Source: Deltaproteobacteria bacterium
GTDB taxonomy: Bacteria; Desulfobacterota; Desulfarculia; Desulfarculales; Desulfarculaceae
Reading direction: 5' to 3'
Length of the DNA stretch: 10,358 nucleotides
Assembly (NCBI GenBank): GCA_021815655.1
Contig: JAKAGJ010000024.1
Span: 1 to 10,358 of the forward strand
Under the pieces are notes generated by a model. It was not told where the DNA came from and did no database searches. It saw nothing but the letters and a program-made list of their open reading frames with translations. Numbering within the stretch: the first letter of the stretch is position 1; every line of letters begins with the position of its first letter. The position numbers were made by a program, and so were the translations under genes. Below are positions 1 through 6,189 of the stretch, piece by piece.

Positions 1-906
1 TGGTACTACCTGCCGCTGTTGCCCGCGGCCTTCCTGCCCTGGGTCAGCCTCCTGCCCTGGGGTCTGGGGCAGGGCTGGCCGGGCCGCGCCTGGCTGGCGG
101 CCCCGGCCCGGCCCTGGCTTTTGCCGGCGGTGTGGTTCGCCAGCTTCCTGTTATTTTTGTCCGCCGGCTCCTCCAAGATGATGCACTACGCCCTGCCCAT
201 GCTGCCGCCCCTGGCCCTGTTGATGGGGCCACCCCTGGCCGCGCTGCCGGCCTCTTGGCGAAGCGCACCGGCGCCGGCCGGGGTGCGCCTGGGGGTCACG
301 GCCCTGGCGGCCCTGGTGCTCCTGGCAGCCACGGCCTTGCCCCTGGTGCCGGCTTTAAGCCCGGACATCACCTATGCCCAGGTGGGACCATTCCTGCTGG
401 CCGGACCCTTGCTGCTGGGGGGGCTGGGGGTGGGGGTCTTTGCTCTGCGCCGCTGGGCCTGGTCCGCGGTGGCGGCTCCGCTGGCGGTTATTTGCGGGGT
501 GGTGCTGTGCGTGGCCCTGGCCGCTCCCCGCCTGGACCAGTACCGCTCGGTCAAGGAATTGGCCGCCCCCCTCAAGGCGTCCCTCTCCGCCGAGGACGTC
601 CTGGTTTCCTTTGGCGACTACTTCCAGGGGTTGCCCTTTTACGCCGGCCGGCGGGTGGTGGTGGCCGGCAACTGGGGGGAACTGGAGTTTGGCCGCGCGC
701 GGGATCCCAAGGCCGCCCAGTGGTTCCTGCCCGGGCCGGGGGAACTCCTGAGCCTGCTCAAGGACCCTCACCGGCGGGTGGTGGTGCTGTGCTTCAGCGA
801 TGAATACGAGCGCTTTCTGCAACGGATCAAGGGCGAGGAGGGCGTGAAGCTCTTTAGGTGGGCCCAGGTGGGGGACAAGGTCCTCTTCGCCAACCGTCCC
901 CGCTGA
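1..906 (+). CDS. arnT: ArnT-like lipid A amino-sugar transferase / GT39-GT83 family membrane glycosyltransferase, C-terminal part (5' end outside window)
   Basis: The reading frame is open from base 1 and ends at TGA 904-906, giving 301 visible residues; the N-terminal catalytic half lies upstream of the window. The visible part begins WYYLPLLPAAFLPW, as in the middle of ArnT-type proteins. A helix then leads into SAGSSKMMHYALPMLPPLAL, which corresponds to the family's S-K-x-x-x-Y-x-L-P-x-x-P-P-L-A segment. Several very hydrophobic helices follow (roughly residues 30-75, 88-112 and 120-170), then a soluble tail of about 130 residues containing SFGDYFQGLPFYAGR and GELEFG, both typical of ArnT-like proteins. 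Known role of the family: transfer of a sugar such as 4-amino-4-deoxy-L-arabinose from undecaprenyl phosphate to lipid A on the periplasmic face of the inner membrane. The assignment to ArnT rather than another polyprenol-sugar transferase rests partly on the arnC and arnD homologues immediately downstream. The substrate is an inference. Confidence 0.75.
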   Translation, partial: WYYLPLLPAAFLPWVSLLPWGLGQGWPGRAWLAAPARPWLLPAVWFASFLLFLSAGSSKMMHYALPMLPPLALLMGPPLAALPASWRSAPAPAGVRLGVTALAALVLLAATALPLVPALSPDITYAQVGPFLLAGPLLLGGLGVGVFALRRWAWSAVAAPLAVICGVVLCVALAAPRLDQYRSVKELAAPLKASLSAEDVLVSFGDYFQGLPFYAGRRVVVAGNWGELEFGRARDPKAAQWFLPGPGELLSLLKDPHRRVVVLCFSDEYERFLQRIKGEEGVKLFRWAQVGDKVLFANRPR

Positions 907-915
907 CCGCCTGTC

Positions 916-941
916 TTGATTTCCCCGCGCTCACCTGTAAT
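916..941 (+). promoter_or_regulatory. weak candidate sigma-70-like promoter upstream of arnC
   Basis: The gap after the arnT-like stop is less GC-rich than its surroundings. It holds TTGATT (916-921) and TGTAAT (936-941), which resemble -35 and -10 boxes. The 14-base spacing is shorter than the usual 16-18, so this is only a suggestion. If it is used, transcription would start near 948, leaving almost no leader before the ATG at 951 but about 40 bases before the ATG at 987. Confidence 0.2.
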
Positions 942-976
942 AGTAGCCGCATGAATTATCAGGACCTGGCCGCGGC

Positions 977-981
977 GGAGG
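977..981 (+). promoter_or_regulatory. ribosome binding site deciding the arnC start (GGAGG)
   Basis: A perfect GGAGG lies 5 bases before the ATG at 987, in frame with the arnC homologue. The upstream in-frame ATG at 951 has no Shine-Dalgarno-like sequence in front of it. This favours the 987 start. Confidence 0.55.
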
Positions 982-986
982 TTGAA

Positions 987-1931
987 ATGCAGTCCCAGGC
1001 AACGCCCGACGATCCTTATCTGTCGGTGGTGATTCCAGTTTTCAACGAGGAAGAAAACCTGGCGGAGCTGCACGCCCGCCTGGCCACCACCCTGAGCGCC
1101 GCCAGCTACACCTGGGAGGTCATCTACGTGGATGACGGCTCCCGCGACAAGTCCTGGAGCCTTTTGCAGGGCTTTAAGCAGGCCGACGCCCATGTGCGCC
1201 TGGTGCGCTTCAACCGCAACTACGGCCAGCATATGGCGGTCTTCGCCGGCTTCGAGCGGGTGCGCGGCCAGGTGGTGGCCACCCTGGATGCTGACCTGCA
1301 AAACCCTCCCGAGGACGTGCCCAAGCTGGTGGCCAAGCTGGAGGAGGGCTATGACGTGGTGGGCGGCTGGCGCCAATTCCGCCAGGACTCCTGGCTGCGC
1401 ACCTTCCCCTCCATGATCGTCAACCGCGTCACCAGCCGGGTGGTGGGAGTGGAACTCAAGGATTACGGCTGCATGCTGCGGGCCTACCGCCGCGAGGTGG
1501 TGGAGGCCATGAACGCCTGCCAGGAGACCAGCAGCTTCATCCCGGCCCTTGCCAACACCTATGCCTCCCAGGTGGTGGAGATACCCGTGGGCCATGCCGA
1601 GCGCCAGGGCGGGCGATCCAAATACGGCCCCTTGCAGCTGTTGCGCCTGCAATTCGACCTCATGACCGGCTTCTCGGTGCTGCCCATCCAGTTTGTCAGC
1701 TTCGTGGGCTCCCTGGTGGCTCTGGTGGGCCTGGCCTTTGCCTGCTTCCTCTTCGTGCGCCGTCTGATCATCGGCCCCGAGGTGGAGGGGGTATTCACCC
1801 TGTTCGCCATACTCTTCGTCTTCGTGGGCTTGCAGATATTGGGCGTGGGGCTCATCGGCGAGTACGTGGGGCGTATCTACCGCGAGGTACGGCGGCGGCC
1901 ACGCTTCGTCATCCGCGAAACCCGGGACTAG
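987..1931 (+). CDS. arnC: ArnC-like undecaprenyl-phosphate 4-deoxy-4-formamido-L-arabinose transferase (GT2 family)
   Basis: This 314-residue inner-membrane glycosyltransferase transfers a nucleotide-activated formamido-arabinose, or a close relative, to undecaprenyl phosphate on the cytoplasmic side. The GT-A fold is evident: SVVIPVFNEEENL at 13-25, VIYVDDGSRD at 45-54, and the metal-binding LDADLQNPPED at 100-110. The central segment DYGCMLRAYRREVVEAM (159-175), SSFIPALAN (182-190) and HAER..G.SKYG (203-214) follows E. coli ArnC closely from memory, as does the C-terminal GEYVGRIYREVRRRPRF (291-307). Two membrane helices are seen at about 231-257 and 269-291. The length is close to the family norm of about 320. 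The start at 987 is chosen for its GGAGG; the in-frame ATG at 951 would add 12 residues and cannot be excluded. The gene lies between an ArnT-like gene and arnD, as expected for a carrier-linked amino-sugar pathway. Alternative: a transferase for a different N-acylated sugar. Confidence 0.86.
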   Translation: MQSQATPDDPYLSVVIPVFNEEENLAELHARLATTLSAASYTWEVIYVDDGSRDKSWSLLQGFKQADAHVRLVRFNRNYGQHMAVFAGFERVRGQVVATLDADLQNPPEDVPKLVAKLEEGYDVVGGWRQFRQDSWLRTFPSMIVNRVTSRVVGVELKDYGCMLRAYRREVVEAMNACQETSSFIPALANTYASQVVEIPVGHAERQGGRSKYGPLQLLRLQFDLMTGFSVLPIQFVSFVGSLVALVGLAFACFLFVRRLIIGPEVEGVFTLFAILFVFVGLQILGVGLIGEYVGRIYREVRRRPRFVIRETRD

Positions 1932-1950
1932 GCCCAGCGGGGTGCCCGGC

Positions 1951-2895
1951 ATGCCAGAGCCCTGCGGCCAGCCCTCAGACCCCACCCGCCTGGTGCTCAA
2001 GGTGGACGTTGACACCAAGGTGGGGCTCTTGGACGGCACCCGGCGCCTGGCCGATATCCTGGGCGAACTGGGGGTCAAGGCCTCCTTTTACGTGGCCATG
2101 GGACCGGACCACTCGGGAAGGACACTCAAGCGCGTCTTCAGGCCCGGCTTCCTCAAGAAGCAGCTTCACTCCGGCGCGGCCAAGGCCTACGGCCCCATCA
2201 CCATGCTCTACGGCCTGCTGCTGCCCGGCCCCATCATCGCCCGTAGCGCTCCGGGACTCCTGAACCGCCTCATCAGCGAAGGGCACGAGGTGGGGCTGCA
2301 CGGCTGGGACCACGTCTATTGGCACGACCGCGTGCGCCATATGGACCCGGCGGGCACGCGCCGTCAACTGGAATTGGCCGCCGGCTTGTTCCGCCAGATC
2401 ACCGGCCTAAAGCCGGCCAGCTTCGCCTCGCCGGGCTGGCAGGTCAACGACGCCGCCCTGGTGGCCATGGCCGCCATGGGCCTGACCCACGTCTCCTGCA
2501 CCCGGGGCCAGAGCCCCTTCAGACCCCTGGTGGCGGGGCGGGCCTTGCCCCTGATCGAGCTGCCCACCACCATGCCCAGCCTGGACGAGGTCTTAAGCCT
2601 GCCCCAGGTCAGCCCAGAAAATGCAGGCCTCTATCTGGCCGATCAGGTGCGCCCAGGCCGGCTCAACGTCTTCACCCTGCACGGCGAGGTGGAGGGACGG
2701 CAGATGGCCCCGGTCCTTCGCCAGTTTCTGGGCATCCTGCTCAGACGCGGCGTGATCTTCCAGCGCCTGGTGGACGCGGCAATCCAGGCGGCGCGGGGAC
2801 CCTTGCCCGCCGAGGGCATCGCCTGGGCCACGGTGCCCAACCGGGCCGGCGAGCTGGCCTTTCAGCCTTCGGCCCTGGCCGGACTGGCGGCGTGA
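1951..2895 (+). CDS. arnD: ArnD-like 4-deoxy-4-formamido-L-arabinose-phosphoundecaprenol deformylase (polysaccharide deacetylase family)
   Basis: This 314-residue NodB-type deacetylase is predicted to remove the formyl group from undecaprenyl-phosphate-linked Ara4FN, making the ArnC step irreversible. The metal-site motifs are present: LVLKVDVDT (14-22) with D19 and D21; GHEVGLHGWDH (111-121) with H112, H117 and H121; SFASPGWQVND (157-167), the ArnD version of motif 3; and FTLHGEVEG (241-249) with H244. MGPDHSGR (50-57), RGQSPFRPL (185-193) and LPTTMPSLDEV (204-214) also track E. coli ArnD. The protein has about 12 extra residues at the N terminus and a C-terminal tail of roughly 35 residues that I do not recognise. 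The ATG at 1951 follows a G-rich stretch (1939-1942); a GTG at 1942 would add 3 residues. It begins 19 bases after the arnC stop and overlaps waaA by 4 bases. The exact sugar substrate is inferred. Confidence 0.86.
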   Translation: MPEPCGQPSDPTRLVLKVDVDTKVGLLDGTRRLADILGELGVKASFYVAMGPDHSGRTLKRVFRPGFLKKQLHSGAAKAYGPITMLYGLLLPGPIIARSAPGLLNRLISEGHEVGLHGWDHVYWHDRVRHMDPAGTRRQLELAAGLFRQITGLKPASFASPGWQVNDAALVAMAAMGLTHVSCTRGQSPFRPLVAGRALPLIELPTTMPSLDEVLSLPQVSPENAGLYLADQVRPGRLNVFTLHGEVEGRQMAPVLRQFLGILLRRGVIFQRLVDAAIQAARGPLPAEGIAWATVPNRAGELAFQPSALAGLAA

Positions 2896-4181
2896 AACGC
2901 TTCGCCTACAACCTGGCCATGGCCACGGGCCTGGCCCTGGCCGCGCCGCTGTTGGCCGCGCGCCTGGCCAGGGGGCGCTACCGCGCCATCGCCTTGAAAC
3001 GCCTGGGCCTGGGATCGGCTTGGCTGCCACCGGCCGCGGCGGGCGGCATCTGGGTGCATGCGCTGAGCGTGGGCGAGGTGCGCTCGGCCTTGCCTCTGCT
3101 CAAGGCCCTGGGCCAGCGTTTTCCCCAGCGCCCCTTGGCCCTGTCGGTGGCCACCGCCCAGGGCCTGGCCGTGGCCCAGCAGGAATTGGCCGGTCATGGC
3201 GGGGTGAGCCTGTTCGTGCGTCCGCTGGATTTGGCCTGGAACGTGGAGCGCCTGCTTAACCGCCTGGGTCCGGCCCTGTTCTGTCTGGTGGAGGGAGATA
3301 TCTGGCCGGGCTGGTCCTGGGGGTTAAAGCAACGCCAGGTGCCCAGTCTGCTGGTCAACGGCCGCGTGAGCCCCCGCACCTTCAGGGGCTACCGCCGCCT
3401 GGGGCCCTTGGCGCGGGGACTGTTCAGCGGCTTTGCGCGCATCCTGGTGCAGACGGGCGTGGACCAGGAGCGCCTGCTGGCCGTGGGCATCGACCGCAAG
3501 CGCCTGGCCGTGGGGGGCAACCTGAAATTCGACACTGCCCCGGCCCGCCTGGACCAGGCCCAGCGCCAGGCCCTGGCCCAGGAACTGGGCCTGAACGAGC
3601 GGCGGGTGCTGGTGGCCGGCTCCACCCACCCCGGAGAGGATGAGGCCTGCCTGCGGGCCTTTAAAGGCTTGCAACCCGGCCACCCCGGCTTGGCCCTGAT
3701 CCTGGCCCCTCGCCAGGTGGAGCGGGGGCGCGCCTTGGCCCGCCTGGCCGCGGGCATGGGCTTGAGCGCGGCCCTGCTCTCGGAGGGGCCTAAGCCCGCG
3801 GGCGCCCAGGTGCTGATCCTGGATGTTTTGGGGCGCCTGGCGCCGGCCTATGCCCTGGCCCAGGCCGCCTTCGTGGGAGGCTCCCTGGTGCCGGTGGGCG
3901 GGCACAACCTGCTGGAGCCGGCGGCCCAGGGTGTGCCGGTGCTCTTCGGGGAGCACACCCACAACTTTCTGGAGATGGCCCGCGATTTGGAGGCCTGCGG
4001 CGGCGGGGGGCGCCTGGCCGGGGCCGAGGACCTGGCGGAAGCCTGGGGCCAATTGCTGGCCGACCCCGCGCGGGCTTCAGTCATGGGCCAGGCCGGGCTG
4101 GCCTTTTGCCAGGCCCACCGGGGGGCCTTGGCCCGGGCCGTGGAGGAGGCGGCACAGCTCTTGGAGGGAGGCCGGCCATGA
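2892..4181 (+). CDS. waaA: 3-deoxy-D-manno-octulosonic acid (Kdo) transferase
   Basis: This 429-residue enzyme transfers Kdo from CMP-Kdo to the lipid A precursor (lipid IVA) on the cytoplasmic face of the inner membrane. It begins with a hydrophobic anchor (about residues 5-24). WVHALSVGEVRSALPLL (54-70) carries the family's SVGE catalytic glutamate (E62). Further landmarks are NGRVSPRTFRGY (156-167), VQTGVDQERLLAVG (186-199), GGNLKFD (208-214), AGSTHPGEDE (242-251), APRQVERG (272-279) and GGSLVPVGGHNLLEPAAQG (329-347) followed by VLFGEHTHNF (350-359). All are expected GT30 landmarks. Two differ from the usual wording: VEGDIWPGW (133-141) where VETEIWPN is common, and APRQ where APRH is common. 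The GTG start at 2892 forms a GTGA overlap with the arnD stop; no clear ribosome binding site precedes it, so translational coupling is likely. The number of Kdo residues added cannot be read from sequence. Confidence 0.93.
   Translation: MKRFAYNLAMATGLALAAPLLAARLARGRYRAIALKRLGLGSAWLPPAAAGGIWVHALSVGEVRSALPLLKALGQRFPQRPLALSVATAQGLAVAQQELAGHGGVSLFVRPLDLAWNVERLLNRLGPALFCLVEGDIWPGWSWGLKQRQVPSLLVNGRVSPRTFRGYRRLGPLARGLFSGFARILVQTGVDQERLLAVGIDRKRLAVGGNLKFDTAPARLDQAQRQALAQELGLNERRVLVAGSTHPGEDEACLRAFKGLQPGHPGLALILAPRQVERGRALARLAAGMGLSAALLSEGPKPAGAQVLILDVLGRLAPAYALAQAAFVGGSLVPVGGHNLLEPAAQGVPVLFGEHTHNFLEMARDLEACGGGGRLAGAEDLAEAWGQLLADPARASVMGQAGLAFCQAHRGALARAVEEAAQLLEGGRP
4163..4171 (+). promoter_or_regulatory. 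strong ribosome binding site for lpxK inside the waaA 3' end
   Basis: GGAGGGAGG ends 6 bases before the lpxK ATG at 4178. It contains two overlapping GGAGG matches within the last codons of waaA. It supports ATG 4178 over any upstream start in the same open frame. Confidence 0.6.
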
Positions 4182-5293
4182 AGCAGGGCCCCCAGGATGT
4201 CTTTCAGCGCCTGAGCGCGCCGGAGCCTGGCCCCCTGTGGCTGCGCGGCCTGCGCGGCCTGGCCCGGGCCGCCTCCGGGTTTTACGGCCTGGGGGTGCGC
4301 GCCCGCAACCTGATATATGACCTGTATCCCGAGACCGTGCGCTACCTGCCGGTGCCGGTGGTGGGGGTTGGCAACCTCACGGTGGGCGGCACCGGCAAGA
4401 CCCCCCTGGTCATGGAGGTGGTGGCCGCGCTGACCCGCCTGGGCCTGCCCAGCGCCGTCATCAGCCGAGGCTATGGCCGCCAGGGCGGCGCGGGCCTGGC
4501 CTGGGTTTCCCTGGGACAGGGGCCGTTGCTCACCGCCTCCCAGGCCGGGGATGAGCCTGTGCTGCTGGCCAGCCGGCTGGAGGTGCCGGTGGCCGTGGGC
4601 GCCGACCGCTACGCCGTGGGGCGCGAGGTGGTGCAGCGCACGGGCATGCGAGTGCTGGTGGGGGATGACCTCTTTCAGCATCGCGGCCTGCACCGCGACC
4701 TGGACCTGGTGGCCCTTGATGCCAGCCAGCCCCTGGGCAACGGCCGGCTCTTGCCCGCCGGCCCCCTGCGTGAGCCGGCCAGTGGCCTGCGCCGCGCCCA
4801 GGCGGTGGTGCTCACCCGCGCCGAGGACCCAGAGGCCACCCGGCGCACCCGGACCTGGCTGCGCAGTTTCTGGGGGCCAGGCCCGGTGCTGGCCTGCCGT
4901 CACCGCCTGCGGGGGCTGAAAGCCCCGGGAGGGCGGCTCTTGTCCGGTGAGGAACTAAAGGGCAGGGCGGTGCTGGGCTTCTGCGGACTGGCCCAGCCCC
5001 AGGGCTTTGCCCAGGCCCTGCGCGGCCTGGGGCTGCTGGTGGTGGATTTCCGTTCCTTCGGCGACCACCATCCCTACACCGCCTCGGAGATCGCCGCCCT
5101 GTGGGCCCAGGCCAAGACCGTGGGCGCCCAGGCCCTGGTGACCAGCGAAAAGGACGAGGCCCGGTTGCCGGCGGTGCTGCCCCTGGACATGGAGCTGTGG
5201 GTCAGCCGCCTGGAGCTGGAATTCGCGGAAGGCTCGCGGGCCTTGGACGAAGTGCTGGCCTGGGGGCTGGCCCCCTGGGGACGCCGGCTGTGA
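4178..5293 (+). CDS. lpxK: tetraacyldisaccharide 4'-kinase
   Basis: This 371-residue ATP-dependent kinase adds the 4'-phosphate to tetraacyldisaccharide 1-phosphate, giving lipid IVA, at the inner membrane. An amphipathic or hydrophobic N-terminal segment (about 20-45) precedes the P-loop GNLTVGGTGKTP (65-76, K74). ISRGYGR (95-101) and GDEPVLLA (124-131) follow; D125 matches the catalytic aspartate reported for LpxK. FGDHHPYTASEI (294-305) supplies the partner histidine, and TSEKD (322-326) is the usual late motif. The segment VGDDLFQHRGLHRDLDLVALDA (from 161) is the family's DDGFQH region, but residue 165 is leucine (CTC at 4670-4672) in place of the normally invariant glycine. The gene overlaps waaA by ATGA and the acyltransferase by GTGA. 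The rest of the signature is intact, so the call is firm even though the effect of L165 is unknown. Confidence 0.94.
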   Translation: MKQGPQDVFQRLSAPEPGPLWLRGLRGLARAASGFYGLGVRARNLIYDLYPETVRYLPVPVVGVGNLTVGGTGKTPLVMEVVAALTRLGLPSAVISRGYGRQGGAGLAWVSLGQGPLLTASQAGDEPVLLASRLEVPVAVGADRYAVGREVVQRTGMRVLVGDDLFQHRGLHRDLDLVALDASQPLGNGRLLPAGPLREPASGLRRAQAVVLTRAEDPEATRRTRTWLRSFWGPGPVLACRHRLRGLKAPGGRLLSGEELKGRAVLGFCGLAQPQGFAQALRGLGLLVVDFRSFGDHHPYTASEIAALWAQAKTVGAQALVTSEKDEARLPAVLPLDMELWVSRLELEFAEGSRALDEVLAWGLAPWGRRL

Positions 5294-6189
5294 GCCTGGG
5301 CTACCCAGCCCTCAAGGGCGCGGCCTGGCTGGCCGGGCTGATGCCCCCGGGCCTGGCGCGGGGGCTGGGGCGCGGGCTGGGTGGGCTGGCGGCCCGTTGG
5401 GACCAGCGCCACTGGCAAATCGTCACCAGCAACCTGCGCGTCTCCTTTCCCGAGCATGACGAGGCCTGGGTGCAGGCCACGGCCCGGGCCTGCTTCGCCC
5501 ATCTGGGGCAGGTGATCCTGGAAATTCCTCTCCTGGTGCGGCTATCGCCCGCGGCCATCGTGGAGCGCACCCGCCATCACGGCCTGGATAACCTGGAGGC
5601 GGCGCGTAGCCAGGGCAAGGGCATCCTGATGCTCGCCGGCCATTTGGGCAACTGGGAGTGGGCCAGCGTGGCTTCGGGCGTCGTCGTGGGCGGGGCCTGT
5701 CCCGTGGGCCGGCCCTTGGACTGGCCTCCGGCGGATGCCCTGGTCAACTACTGGCGCACCAAGACCGGCAACGAGGTGATCCCCAAGGCCCGCTCGGCCC
5801 GGCAGGTCCTGCGCGCTCTCAGGCGCAATAAGCTGGTGGGCCTGCTGTTGGACCAGAACGTGGACTGGTACGACGGCCAGTGGGTGGACTTCTTCGGCCG
5901 GCCGGCCTGCACCAACCAGGGCCTGGCGCTCCTGGCCATGGCCACCGGCGCGCCGGTCTTGACCTACCACAACTTCCGCGCGCCTGACGGCCACTTCGAC
6001 GTGTACTTCGGCCAAGCCCTGCCTCTGTTCAAGACCGGCGACAAGACCCAGGACGTGTGGGACAATACCCAGCTCTACACCAAGGCCCTGGAGGAGATCA
6101 TCCGCCAGCGTCCGGAGCAGTGGTTCTGGATGCATCAGCGTTGGAAGACCAAGCCTTTTCACCCCTGGCCACGGGAACGCAAACCATGA
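5290..6189 (+). CDS. lpxL: LpxL/HtrB-type Kdo-lipid A (lysophospholipid) acyltransferase
   Basis: This 299-residue member of the LpxL/LpxM family adds a secondary acyl chain from acyl-ACP to the Kdo-lipid A precursor. Only one such gene is visible, so the position acylated and the chain length cannot be told. The catalytic H-x4-E motif is seen as LAGHLGNWEW (115-124; H118, E123). Further family landmarks are the SNLRVSFPE segment (47-55), LLLDQNVDW (185-193), WVDFFGRPACTNQGLALLA (198-216), and RPEQWFWMHQRWKTKP (274-289) near the end. The GTG at 5290 is the natural start: it makes a GTGA overlap with lpxK, is preceded by GGGGA at 5277-5281, and gives a family-typical length. A single membrane-associating N-terminal helix is likely (residues 5-35, rich in Leu, Gly and Ala). 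It ends in an ATGA overlap with waaF. Confidence 0.9.
   Translation: MSLGYPALKGAAWLAGLMPPGLARGLGRGLGGLAARWDQRHWQIVTSNLRVSFPEHDEAWVQATARACFAHLGQVILEIPLLVRLSPAAIVERTRHHGLDNLEAARSQGKGILMLAGHLGNWEWASVASGVVVGGACPVGRPLDWPPADALVNYWRTKTGNEVIPKARSARQVLRALRRNKLVGLLLDQNVDWYDGQWVDFFGRPACTNQGLALLAMATGAPVLTYHNFRAPDGHFDVYFGQALPLFKTGDKTQDVWDNTQLYTKALEEIIRQRPEQWFWMHQRWKTKPFHPWPRERKP

Noticed and set aside
858..950. Upstream extension of arnC to a start at 858
   Set aside because: It overlaps the end of the ArnT-like gene by 49 bases and has no homology to ArnC, whose match begins at SVVIPVFNEEENL.
768..2078. Long antisense open frame of 436 codons opposite arnC
   Set aside because: It mirrors a GC-rich coding strand, in which stop codons on the other strand are rare. 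The translation is low-complexity, rich in His, Gln, Gly and Ala, with no recognisable motif, and arnC on the + strand is unmistakable.
2319..2891. In-frame extension of waaA upstream into arnD (573 bases without a stop)
   Set aside because: The extra residues are arginine- and proline-rich out-of-frame translation of arnD. The WaaA homology begins with the membrane anchor right after GTG 2892.
3324..4903. Antisense open frames (3324-4052 and 3848-4903) opposite waaA and lpxK
   Set aside because: They have repetitive Gln/His/Gly/Ala composition without motifs and conflict with waaA and lpxK.
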